A DNA stretch of 54,764 nucleotides from Paludibacteraceae bacterium. GTDB lineage: Bacteria; Bacteroidota; Bacteroidia; Bacteroidales; Paludibacteraceae. A model generated the notes under the pieces. That model was not told the origin of the DNA and did not search any database. It saw only the letters and a program-made list of their open reading frames with translations. Location: positions 1 to 54,764 of the forward strand of contig JAFUUZ010000034.1 of the NCBI GenBank assembly GCA_017471285.1. Direction: 5' to 3'. A program made the position numbers and the translations under genes. This document shows, piece by piece, positions 8,236 through 16,657 of this stretch (its first letter is position 1; every line of letters starts with the position of its first letter).

Positions 8236-8252
8236 ATAAGTCCTTACTCTTT
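8187..8252 (-). promoter_or_regulatory. Inverted repeat around the btuG-like start codon
   Basis: In the mRNA, AAAGAGTAAGGA (8252-8241) is a perfect 12-base complement of TCCTTACTCTTT (8198-8187). The 42-base loop holds the start codon (8235-8233). It could limit or schedule translation of this gene relative to btuB. Confidence 0.5.
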
Positions 8253-8279
8253 TAGCGAAGCGGTCTTTGCTCTTTATTA

Positions 8280-10289
8280 TTAATATCTTACGGCTAATGT
8301 GCATCGTATATTTTGTTTAGGCATCGGGTAGTTCTGAATGACTTCGTAGTCTTGCCCGAGCATGTTATTGATCTCTAAATTCGCCTTCAGCCACCAACGC
8401 TTGATCCCCCACTCTCCGTATATACTCATGTCATGCGTGTACCATGGCTGTACATAGTTATAAATGATATTCTCCTGCTGGCTGTATCGCTCGCCGACAT
8501 AGATAAACGAATAGTTCAACCCGTAATGGTCACCCCGTTTGCTTTGCCAGTCCAGTCCGACAACCACACTTCCGCTATGCCAAGGTATGTAGGGGATCTG
8601 ATGGCAATAATACGTATCATTGGGGTTCGTCACATCGATCGCTTTCTGGTACGTATAATTGAGTCGGCCGCGTAACACGAACCGCAACGGCAGATTGAAG
8701 GACATATCCGCTTTGGCATCCATGCCATGAATCTTCACTTCCCCTAAATTCAGCATTGTCCACCGGAACTGCTGCCCTTTCGGGTAAGCAATGATCTTAT
8801 CCGTAACCCGGTTGTAATAATAAGAAGCGGTAACAGCTATATCATACATTTTGGTCGCTTTGCGGTATGCTACTTCTATTGAGTGCTGCCGGGCTAACTC
8901 CGGCCGCAGGTTTGCATTCCCCAAATCGGTATAATACAGGTCGTTGAATGTAGGATAACGGTAGCTTTGCTTATAAAACACATTCAGACTGAGATCGATA
9001 ACGGGATAAGGACGGAAAGATAAGAATAGACCCGGAGTGACACGAGGCTTGTTATTATCTACAGCAGTCATTAATACGGACGCTTGTATTCTCAGGTATT
9101 CCTTGATATTGAAAGCAGTTGCTGCGGATAGCCAGTGGGAATATCGTTTGAAATATTCCGGCACGGTGTCTGACAACAGGTTACAACGGTGCAAGTCATT
9201 AAACTGAAAATCATAAGCAACAGAGAAATCCCACCAGTTGAAAACCTGCACCTTGTTAGCCAGCGACAGATAGACCTCCTGCTGCGTATATTCGTTATCG
9301 GCGGGCAGCAGGCGCACGTCGTTGTTCTTGTAATGCGTATAGTCGTTTGCATATTTGGTAAGAAGACGTGTGCTCCACCGTCCGAACCATTCGTCCTGCC
9401 ACTGGGCTTGAACAAATGTATTGCGGTCCCATAAACGCTCGCCGTTCCGCCATACATTATTGACGATAGCTCCCGGCACACCGCGCTCGGAATAGTAGTT
9501 ATAGGCATGAACACGCCAGAAACCCGTGGTTCGGTAATAATGATGGATACCGAGTTCCGCGCGCACCGCATTGACATCCCCGTTCTGTCTCACCGCCGTT
9601 GTGTCATATGCCGTCTCGCCGTTCGGCAGCACACGCCGGTATCGGAACGGGTATTTGCCATTCGAATAGACATACTCGGCATCGAAGGTAAGCGACATGG
9701 TTTCCGTCAGCTTCACATCAAATCCCACATTCGGATTTGCCAGGCCGAACGAACCGAAACGCATCTTCCCGTGTACGTGCGCACGCTCACCCGGTTTAAA
9801 ATAAGGTTTACGGGTAGTAAGATACACATTTCCTGCAGCGCCGAACTCGCGGGCAGACTGGAAAATATCTGACTTCTGACCATTGAAAAGCTGAATCTCC
9901 TCCATGTTATCCAGCGAGAACCGCCCCAAATCCACTTGTCCGTTCTGCGCATTACCCAGTTGCACTCCGTTATAATAGACCGCCGTATGCTGGCTGCCCA
10001 TGGATCGTACGTTGATCGTCTTGATCCCCCCTACACCGCCATAGTCTTTGAGTTGGACTCCGGAGAAATAACGCAGCGCATCGGCTACCGACAGCGCATT
10101 AAGTCTCTCCAACTCCGCCCCCTTCAGCCGCTGCGGAACGATAATATCTTTCGTCAGACTGCGAGCCGTTACCTCAACCTCCTCTATACGGAAGTCAGAG
10201 TACAACGAATCGCGCTCCGTCTCGCTTTCCGCGATAACAGAGTGCGCACTGAGTGCCATAATTAGTATGAGAAAAATCTTCTTTGTCAT
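8280..10289 (-). CDS. btuB: TonB-dependent vitamin B12 receptor BtuB
   Basis: Outer-membrane TonB-dependent receptor of about 669 residues. A signal peptide (MTKKIFLILIMALSAHSVIA) is followed by a plug domain (SVADALRYFSGVQLKDYGG, KTINVRSMGSQHTAVYYNGV, DNMEEIQLFNG) and a beta-barrel ending in the expected aromatic residue (LAVRY). Assignment to B12 rests on the cobalamin riboswitch directly upstream and the BtuG-, DUF4465- and BtuF-like genes downstream. I begin at ATG 10289; an upstream in-frame ATG at 10319 lies in the riboswitch expression platform and has no signal-peptide character. First gene of the operon. Confidence 0.93.
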   Translation of the reverse strand: MTKKIFLILIMALSAHSVIAESETERDSLYSDFRIEEVEVTARSLTKDIIVPQRLKGAELERLNALSVADALRYFSGVQLKDYGGVGGIKTINVRSMGSQHTAVYYNGVQLGNAQNGQVDLGRFSLDNMEEIQLFNGQKSDIFQSAREFGAAGNVYLTTRKPYFKPGERAHVHGKMRFGSFGLANPNVGFDVKLTETMSLTFDAEYVYSNGKYPFRYRRVLPNGETAYDTTAVRQNGDVNAVRAELGIHHYYRTTGFWRVHAYNYYSERGVPGAIVNNVWRNGERLWDRNTFVQAQWQDEWFGRWSTRLLTKYANDYTHYKNNDVRLLPADNEYTQQEVYLSLANKVQVFNWWDFSVAYDFQFNDLHRCNLLSDTVPEYFKRYSHWLSAATAFNIKEYLRIQASVLMTAVDNNKPRVTPGLFLSFRPYPVIDLSLNVFYKQSYRYPTFNDLYYTDLGNANLRPELARQHSIEVAYRKATKMYDIAVTASYYYNRVTDKIIAYPKGQQFRWTMLNLGEVKIHGMDAKADMSFNLPLRFVLRGRLNYTYQKAIDVTNPNDTYYCHQIPYIPWHSGSVVVGLDWQSKRGDHYGLNYSFIYVGERYSQQENIIYNYVQPWYTHDMSIYGEWGIKRWWLKANLEINNMLGQDYEVIQNYPMPKQNIRCTLAVRY

Positions 10290-10322
10290 TGTAAGCCCTA
10301 AACCTGGAGGACTTCTCAATTC

Positions 10323-10415
10323 GCAAAAGAAGAAAGCGATCTGACTTAGGCCTTGCGGCCATCACAGTTGCCGGTCAGTCCGGGATTCGCACCCGAGTTC
10401 TCTTTACTTCTTTGC
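10323..10415 (-). promoter_or_regulatory. Cobalamin riboswitch
   Basis: On the minus strand the core reads GGGTGCGAATCCCGG, then ACTGACCGGCAACTGTGA, a GGCC-GCAA-GGCC hairpin and TAAGTCAGATCGC, matching the B12-box core of cobalamin riboswitches. The closing helix is GCAAAGAAG (10415-10407) with CTTCTTTTGC (10332-10323), one base bulged. It sits 33 bases ahead of btuB and should turn the uptake operon down when cobalamin is plentiful. The 5' strand of the closing helix includes the last codons and stop of the DUF1846 gene. Confidence 0.9.
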
Positions 10416-11885
10416 AGGATCTGTTGTTAGGTCGATTCCTAATTTCTTAAATGTTTTCCAATCTACTTCATTGAGCATTACTGTTGAATGCGCTTGACAT
10501 CCCTTCAGAAGAGGAAGTGTCTCCAATGCCTTACGGCAGTTTTCGTCTTGCAATGACAGCACCGAAAGCGCCACTAACACCTCATCCGTGTGAAGTCTGG
10601 GGTTCTGACCATGCAGATAACCGATCTTCGTCTGCTGAATAGGGCTGATGAATTTCTCAGGAATCAGCCGTACTGCATGGTCAATACCCGCTAACTCTTT
10701 CATCGCATTCAGCAACAGCGCGGCAGAGGAGCCTAATAACGGCCCTGCCTCCGCTGTGATAACGCGTCCGTCCGGCAACTCTATGGCTGCTGCATGAGCA
10801 AAAGCACCGTCATGCAGAGCTCCGCTCAAAGCGCGACGTTCACGGGCTGCTACCGTGGTGCGGCGGTAAGCAGTAGTGATTCCTACCTGTTGTTGCAACA
10901 GTGCCAGTTTCTTAATCTCCGCTTCGTTGCATTTGCCGTTCGCTAAATGGCATAACGCGCGGAAATAACGACGGATTATTTCCTGCTTGCTTGCTTCGCG
11001 TACTGCTTCGTCATCACTGATGCAGAACCCTACCATATTCACTCCCATATCCGTCGGGGACTTATACGGGCTCTCGCCGTAGATAGACGTGAATAACGCA
11101 TCCAATACCGGGAATATCTCAATGTCACGGTTATAGTTTACAGCCGTCTTGCCGTAGGCCTCAAGATGGAACGGATCCAGCATGTTCACATCCTGAATAT
11201 CAGCCGTTGCAGCTTCATAGGCCACATTCAGCGGATGTTTCAGAGGCAGATTCCATACCGGGAACGTTTCAAACTTGGCATAACCGGCTTCGCAACCGTG
11301 CTTCTGTTCGTTATAGAGTTGGCTTAGACAGACGGCCATCTTGCCGCTTCCGGGACCCGGAGCCGTAACGACCACCAAGGGACGGCTAGTCTCTATATAG
11401 TCGTTCCTTCCGAAGCCTTCATCGCTCGCTATCAAATCTACATTATGAGGATAACCCTCGATGATATAGTGATAATATACCCGTATTCCTTTGCGTTCCA
11501 GCCGCTGACGGTATGCATCGGCGGACCGCTGTCCCGAATAATGGGTAATTACTACAGAGGACACCATAAATCCTCTGTTCATAAACTCTTCGCGGAGACG
11601 CAGTACGTCCTCGTCATATGTAATGCCTAAGTCCTGACGCACTTTGTTGCGCTCAATATCTTCGGCAGAGAGTACGATCAGTATCTCTAGTGAGTCACGC
11701 AGTTGGGTCAACATCCGTAACTTGCTATCCGGCATAAATCCGGGCAGTACTCGACTTGCGTGCATGTCGTCAAACAACTTGCCGCCCAACTCCAGATACA
11801 GTTTGTTGCCAAACTGTGCTATTCGCTCACGGATATGCTCCGATTGGATGCGAATATATTTATCGTTATCGAAAGCTAATTGCAT
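10404..11885 (-). CDS. DUF1846 family protein
   Basis: A 493-residue cytoplasmic protein of the DUF1846 family, the usual length. Recognisable stretches are the start MQLAFDNDKYIRIQSEHI, the loop VVVTAPGPGSGKMAVCLSQL (a Walker-A-like Gly-rich turn), and LLGSSAALLLNAMKELA near the C-terminus. Biochemical function is unknown. I use ATG 11885; an in-frame extension to 11963 would run through the promoter region. Its -7/-33 boxes overlap those of the divergent pseudouridine synthase gene. Its stop codon lies inside the btuB riboswitch. Confidence 0.88.
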   Translation of the reverse strand: MQLAFDNDKYIRIQSEHIRERIAQFGNKLYLELGGKLFDDMHASRVLPGFMPDSKLRMLTQLRDSLEILIVLSAEDIERNKVRQDLGITYDEDVLRLREEFMNRGFMVSSVVITHYSGQRSADAYRQRLERKGIRVYYHYIIEGYPHNVDLIASDEGFGRNDYIETSRPLVVVTAPGPGSGKMAVCLSQLYNEQKHGCEAGYAKFETFPVWNLPLKHPLNVAYEAATADIQDVNMLDPFHLEAYGKTAVNYNRDIEIFPVLDALFTSIYGESPYKSPTDMGVNMVGFCISDDEAVREASKQEIIRRYFRALCHLANGKCNEAEIKKLALLQQQVGITTAYRRTTVAARERRALSGALHDGAFAHAAAIELPDGRVITAEAGPLLGSSAALLLNAMKELAGIDHAVRLIPEKFISPIQQTKIGYLHGQNPRLHTDEVLVALSVLSLQDENCRKALETLPLLKGCQAHSTVMLNEVDWKTFKKLGIDLTTDPAKK

Positions 11886-11894
11886 AATCGGGTA

Positions 11895-11942
11895 CAAAAT
11901 TACAACAATTTTTGCATATATACAAATTTTTTTGTATTTTTG
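11895..11942. promoter_or_regulatory. Overlapping divergent promoters
   Basis: Plus strand: TTTG 11911-11914, 20 bases, TATTTTTG 11935-11942, for the pseudouridine synthase. Minus strand: TTTG (11926-11923), 20 bases, TAATTTTG (11902-11895), for the DUF1846 gene. The two -33 boxes lie between the two -7 boxes, so polymerase probably cannot occupy both at once. Confidence 0.8.
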
Positions 11943-11964
11943 CACTCGATTTTTTTGACGCACT

Positions 11965-13257
11965 ATGTATTCACCTTTTGCATTACCACCCCATCCTGCT
12001 GCTCAAAAAGCAGCACAGGACGTCATTCAAAAAGTACACGCATACATGCTCGCAACACCTGATAGCGAGTTGCATCGGTGTGGCAAAATGTTCGGGGTAC
12101 TGGTACATAGCGGAGGATACATAGCTGCCTTTTCTGCGCAACTGGACGGCTCTTATTATCATGACGGATTCGTTCCTCCGGTTTATGAATGCGCCGCCAT
12201 GCCCATCGGTACCTCGCGAGAGGAATCACAACGTCTGCAACGCCTTCTGTTTGCCAATTACAGACTCACTAACGGTCTTGGGGAGACAAAAAACTTACTG
12301 GAGATATTCCGGAACGAGAAACCCATTATATCCCCGGAAGAATGGTATGTTTCCGGCAATAAGACAAGGTTATCTACTGAAAAATTACCTCCTTCCGGAG
12401 CCGGAGAATGCTGTGCGCCAAAACTGCTGCAGTATGCTTTTCTGCATGGTTTAACACCTGTTGCACTGGCTGAATTCTGGGTAGGCGCAATGCCCCAAAA
12501 CGAACTCCGACGGGAAGGAACCTTTTACACCCCGTGCTCAAGCCGCTGCGTGCCTATCTTACGGCATATGTTGCAAGGCATGGAGATAACTTCCCCAGAG
12601 CAAACAGCATCGGAGCATTTGTGCCGGGAAGTGGAAATAATTTACGAGGATGCGTATCTTATCGTAGTCAACAAACCGTCCGGCTTACTGTCTGTTCCCG
12701 GCAAAAACGGTCAGTTATCCGTCATAGACGCACTTTTACTGAAGGGACATTCAGCAGACATTCAGCCTGTACATCGCTTGGATCAAGACACAAGCGGTTT
12801 GCTCGTTTTGGCGAAGACACCGGAGATGTACAAAACCTTACAAGCATATTTCCAGCGCAGAGACATCCAAAAACGATACGAAGCACTTATTATGGGAGAA
12901 AATATCAAAGTTTTGCCGACTGAGGGTCTGATCTCTCTTCCTCTTCTCCCTAATCCTTACGATCGCCCGCGCCAGATGGTAGACAGAGAGCACGGAAAAA
13001 CGGCTCTCACAAGATATACCATCCGTGAGTATCGGGAGGACGGTTCAATCTTGGTTGATTTCTTTCCTCTAACCGGACGAACCCACCAACTGCGCGTTCA
13101 TTCCTCTCATCCGGACGGACTGGATGCTCCTATTATCGGTGACCGGCTGTATTGTGGAAAGCCGGCAGAGCGGCTTATGCTTCATGCTGCCGAGATGGAG
13201 TTCCTGCACCCCGTTACAAAAGAAAGGATGCATTTCTGCATCCCTTCCCGTTTTTAA
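11965..13257 (+). CDS. RluA-family pseudouridine synthase with N-terminal extension
   Basis: The C-terminal half (residues about 220-430) is a RluA-type pseudouridine synthase that isomerises uridine in rRNA or tRNA: VVNKPSGLLSVPG, the catalytic motif HRLDQDTSG with its Asp, and GRTHQLRVHSSHP. The first ~210 residues are an additional domain with GAGECCAPKLLQYAF and LAEFWVGAMP, seen in many Bacteroidota members but of unknown role. There is no S4 domain. The gene runs convergently into the Wzc-like gene and the two stop codons overlap (13254-13257). Target base not predictable here. Confidence 0.9.
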   Translation: MYSPFALPPHPAAQKAAQDVIQKVHAYMLATPDSELHRCGKMFGVLVHSGGYIAAFSAQLDGSYYHDGFVPPVYECAAMPIGTSREESQRLQRLLFANYRLTNGLGETKNLLEIFRNEKPIISPEEWYVSGNKTRLSTEKLPPSGAGECCAPKLLQYAFLHGLTPVALAEFWVGAMPQNELRREGTFYTPCSSRCVPILRHMLQGMEITSPEQTASEHLCREVEIIYEDAYLIVVNKPSGLLSVPGKNGQLSVIDALLLKGHSADIQPVHRLDQDTSGLLVLAKTPEMYKTLQAYFQRRDIQKRYEALIMGENIKVLPTEGLISLPLLPNPYDRPRQMVDREHGKTALTRYTIREYREDGSILVDFFPLTGRTHQLRVHSSHPDGLDAPIIGDRLYCGKPAERLMLHAAEMEFLHPVTKERMHFCIPSRF

Positions 13258-15881
13258 TCTTTATTCTCACTACCGGACTGCGACTCTTCGTCGTCTTCAT
13301 CATGATGATAATAGTAGTAGGAGCGATAAGCTTTGTCGTCCTTGACTAAAGCACCGTAGATCTTTCCGTACAGTTTTCCGTAGCGTTTGGACCGGCCGTT
13401 ATTACTACCGTAACCATATCCATAACCTCCGTAGCCGCCGTAGCCGAAGTGACCGTATCCATAGCCGCCGTAGCCACCGTAGCCGTAACCATAACCCGAG
13501 CCGTAGGAATGGCGTCCCTCTGTAGGTATATCAGAGAGAACGAGTTGGATTTTTTCCGGATTTTCAACTACTTCTTGCATCTGCTCCAGAGTCTGCTTGC
13601 AGAACGACTTGTTAGTCTGCATACAGCGGATAACATACAAGCACATATCGCTTTGTTCAATCACTGCATATGCATCCGGAACAAGACCGATAGGCGATGT
13701 ATCCATGATTATATAGTCGTAATTTTCACGAGCCTTCTTAATGGCTTCTGCCAGTTTGTCGGAGTGAACCAACTCACCGGGGTTAGGAGGAATAGTACCT
13801 GCGCGGATAAAGTCAAAGCCGAATGGTGTATTACGTACATAAATATCTTCCTCCTCGCAGTCGCCGATCAGGTAATTCGACACACCTACACTATTCTCCA
13901 AGCCCAACTTGGTGTGAATATTCGGTTTGCGCAAGTCCAGATCAACCAACAGTACTTTTTTACCGGTCATGGCATACAGCGCAGCCAGGTTGGTGGAAAG
14001 GAATGTTTTACCGTCACCGGACTCCGTGGATGTGATACAAATGACCATTTTATCCTTGCGTCGAAGGACAAACTCCACACGTGTACGGATAGCACGGAGC
14101 ATTTCCGCGTAACTGGACCGGGGCGAAGCGCGTACCAAAGTCGGGTTCTGGCTCTTGGCATGACGAAGCGTTCCTATTAGACGGAACATCTTCAGTTTGA
14201 CCACATCTTTAGGCGAACGGATTTTGTTGTTAAGCAGTTCGCTCAGAATGATCAGAACCATTGGAATCAGGAAACCGATTATGAGATACGTAGAGGTAGT
14301 TTTCGATTTAGCCTTGGCGTTCATGATAGCGGTCGTACGCGCCTTGTCCATAATTGAGTTATCAGGCGTGTTGGAGGCTTTTTGAATCTCTGCTTCTGCT
14401 CTTTTCTGAAGGAAGAACGTGTAGTAGTTATCGTCAATACGGTAATTACGCTCGATGGCCACCATCTGCAATTCTTTCTGCGGCAGCTGTTTTATGGATT
14501 TCTCCACCTCGCTGTATCTGTTTGCCAGATCCGCCTTCTCTATCTCAAGAGATGCACGCATGGAGGTCACTACCTCTTCTATCGCGGTCTTTACATTCTC
14601 GATATCCTTTGTGTATTTGGCATAATAGACGTTTTTCTCTGTCAACTCGCCGCGCTGGATACGCAGGTCGTTCAGTTGTTGCACAAGACCCATCAGCATA
14701 GGCTCGTTCACACCCATTGTTGTAGGAGCTATTACGGCATCCTTGTCTATATTCTCATGAATATATTTGATCAGGTAATCGAAATAAGTCTCACGCAGAC
14801 GGAGTTCCATCGACTGCTGGTCGTATGCCGCAATACGTCCCATCAACTGACCGGCATAGGAGTTGACATCAACAAATTTGTTCTCTTGGCGGAAATCAGT
14901 CATAGCGCCCTCGCTTACCTGTAGAGAAGACTGCAGGGTCTTAAGCTGCTCGTTGATAAAACGGATAGAGTTCTCTGCCACTTCATTCTTCTGCTCCAGG
15001 TTTTGCAGCAGATATATCTTGGCCAGTTCGTCTATAAACTCGCAATCCCGTTGCGGCGTCTCACTCGTGAGAGAAAGCGCAAGAACCGTCGATCCCTCTG
15101 TGACGAAAGAAAGCTGCAGGCGGCTCATGAACTCATCCACAAGGGATTCATGAGTCCTGAAACGGAAATAAATCTTTCCTGAATTGACCATTAGTTCCGT
15201 CGGCCAGATAGTAATATCAAACAGCGGACAACTGATAGCCTCGCCGTAGCGGGCGCGCAAGTCAAGCGGTGTATCTTCATCTGTAGAAGCGATGCGTAGC
15301 GTGCCGTCGTTTTCAAAATTAACCTGATATAATATTCCATAGGCACGAGGATCAAGTCGCGTGAACTCAACAATAATAGGAGTCTGACGGTAGAGTTGAC
15401 GTGTCTTGAAACGTCCTTGCGTGATATACTCCACATTCAGGAACGGCAACGAATCAACTACTCGGCTCATCAAGTCGTACGAACCCAGCATAATCATCTG
15501 GTTGTTCACATTCTTGTATCCGGCATCCACACCGAAACCGCTCATCAGCGCAGAAGCAGAGCCGCCGTACGTACCGCTTTCCTTAATGACAATAGTACCT
15601 TGGGAATAATACGTCGGGATCCACCTCCTGTTTTTCAGCATAGCCAGACCTAATGCAATCACAAGGGCTATCACGAACAGATACCAATAGTGAAGGAAGG
15701 TGAAGATCCACTCAATGGGGTTAAAATTCATTGAACTCTCTTCATCGTCGCCTCCTTGTTGCTGTTGCGGATCTGCCTGATAATACTGCTGGTTGCCGCC
15801 CGGCATGTAATAATTGTTGCCTCCCGGGGCATAATATTGGCTATTTCCTCCCGGAGTGTAATATGGATTATTTGTGCTCAT
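13254..15881 (-). CDS. Wzc-like polysaccharide copolymerase and BY-kinase
   Basis: Inner-membrane chain-length regulator fused to a bacterial tyrosine kinase, last gene of the exopolysaccharide operon. Order: cytoplasmic N-tail with three YYxPGGN repeats (residues 6-35), membrane helix about 60-80, periplasmic Wzz domain with coiled coils (about 300-480), second helix about 527-547, kinase domain with Walker A TESGDGKT (about 616-624), Walker A' VLLVDLDLRKPNIH and Walker B YIIMDTSP. The C-terminus is an unusually long Gly-Tyr repeat (residues about 790-830) and a final YYYY, about 20 tyrosines in all, where autophosphorylation normally occurs. 875 residues is long for the family. Confidence 0.92.
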   Translation of the reverse strand: MSTNNPYYTPGGNSQYYAPGGNNYYMPGGNQQYYQADPQQQQGGDDEESSMNFNPIEWIFTFLHYWYLFVIALVIALGLAMLKNRRWIPTYYSQGTIVIKESGTYGGSASALMSGFGVDAGYKNVNNQMIMLGSYDLMSRVVDSLPFLNVEYITQGRFKTRQLYRQTPIIVEFTRLDPRAYGILYQVNFENDGTLRIASTDEDTPLDLRARYGEAISCPLFDITIWPTELMVNSGKIYFRFRTHESLVDEFMSRLQLSFVTEGSTVLALSLTSETPQRDCEFIDELAKIYLLQNLEQKNEVAENSIRFINEQLKTLQSSLQVSEGAMTDFRQENKFVDVNSYAGQLMGRIAAYDQQSMELRLRETYFDYLIKYIHENIDKDAVIAPTTMGVNEPMLMGLVQQLNDLRIQRGELTEKNVYYAKYTKDIENVKTAIEEVVTSMRASLEIEKADLANRYSEVEKSIKQLPQKELQMVAIERNYRIDDNYYTFFLQKRAEAEIQKASNTPDNSIMDKARTTAIMNAKAKSKTTSTYLIIGFLIPMVLIILSELLNNKIRSPKDVVKLKMFRLIGTLRHAKSQNPTLVRASPRSSYAEMLRAIRTRVEFVLRRKDKMVICITSTESGDGKTFLSTNLAALYAMTGKKVLLVDLDLRKPNIHTKLGLENSVGVSNYLIGDCEEEDIYVRNTPFGFDFIRAGTIPPNPGELVHSDKLAEAIKKARENYDYIIMDTSPIGLVPDAYAVIEQSDMCLYVIRCMQTNKSFCKQTLEQMQEVVENPEKIQLVLSDIPTEGRHSYGSGYGYGYGGYGGYGYGHFGYGGYGGYGYGYGSNNGRSKRYGKLYGKIYGALVKDDKAYRSYYYYHHDEDDEESQSGSENKD

Positions 15882-15886
15882 AGTCT

Positions 15887-16657
15887 TTATTTATACAGGA
15901 ATGCTACGTAATTCAAAACGGTTGTCAGCAAAGCCACGCTGCTTGTGATCAGCCCCAGGAAACCGGTGTATGTCGGTACCTTGTAGAAACTGTCCTTCGT
16001 ACGTGCAACATAGATGACATCGTTCGGATAAACATAATAGTATTTCGAATCAATGATGCTGTTGGTACGCATATCGAACTCCAATATCTCGGGTTCTTGT
16101 CCTCCGTCTCTCGGACGGATGATACGGATATGCCTGCGGTCGCCGCTATTCATCACATCGCCTGTCATGGCTAAGGCTTGGAAGATATTCATTTTCTCCT
16201 TATATATAAAATATCTACCGGCATTTGCGTCTCCTATAACGGAGAAATACTTGTTATACAGTGCCAACTTGACATCCGCGTCAGGAATGATCTCGCGGAA
16301 TGCCGCACGCAGTGTATCCTGTGCTTCGGCTTCCGTCAAGCCCAAAACCTTGATCGGTTTAAGGAAAGGAATATCTATCGTTCCGTCCGAATAAACGCGA
16401 TAGGAATTGGCATACTGACCGCTGGTAGCCATATTATTGGCGCCCAACATCTTACTCATTGTCTCGTCTAACGTAATCAGGCGGTAAATAATCTCGTCAT
16501 TGACACGGATTCGGTATGGTTCATAACTCACACTGTCATATACCGGCAGTTTGTTGCTCTTCGTCGGCTCTTGCAGGTAACCGATAGATTTGTGGCTGTA
16601 GCAGCTTGACATCAATACCGCAGTGAGGGCAAGCAATATCAGATAAACCTTTTTCAT
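15887..16657 (-). CDS. Wza-like polysaccharide export lipoprotein (first of two)
   Basis: Outer-membrane polysaccharide export protein with lipobox LMSSC (Cys19), the poly_export motif YRIRVNDEIIYRLITLDE and a SLBB-type segment (YFSVIGDANAGRYFIYKEKMNIFQALAMTG, split over residues about 150-180). The C-terminal hydrophobic helix (FLGLITSSVALLTTVLNYVA) is typical for Bacteroidota members and replaces the amphipathic helix of E. coli Wza. It starts inside the stop of the upstream paralogue (4-base overlap) and ends 5 bases before the Wzc-like gene. Confidence 0.9.
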   Translation of the reverse strand: MKKVYLILLALTAVLMSSCYSHKSIGYLQEPTKSNKLPVYDSVSYEPYRIRVNDEIIYRLITLDETMSKMLGANNMATSGQYANSYRVYSDGTIDIPFLKPIKVLGLTEAEAQDTLRAAFREIIPDADVKLALYNKYFSVIGDANAGRYFIYKEKMNIFQALAMTGDVMNSGDRRHIRIIRPRDGGQEPEILEFDMRTNSIIDSKYYYVYPNDVIYVARTKDSFYKVPTYTGFLGLITSSVALLTTVLNYVAFLYK

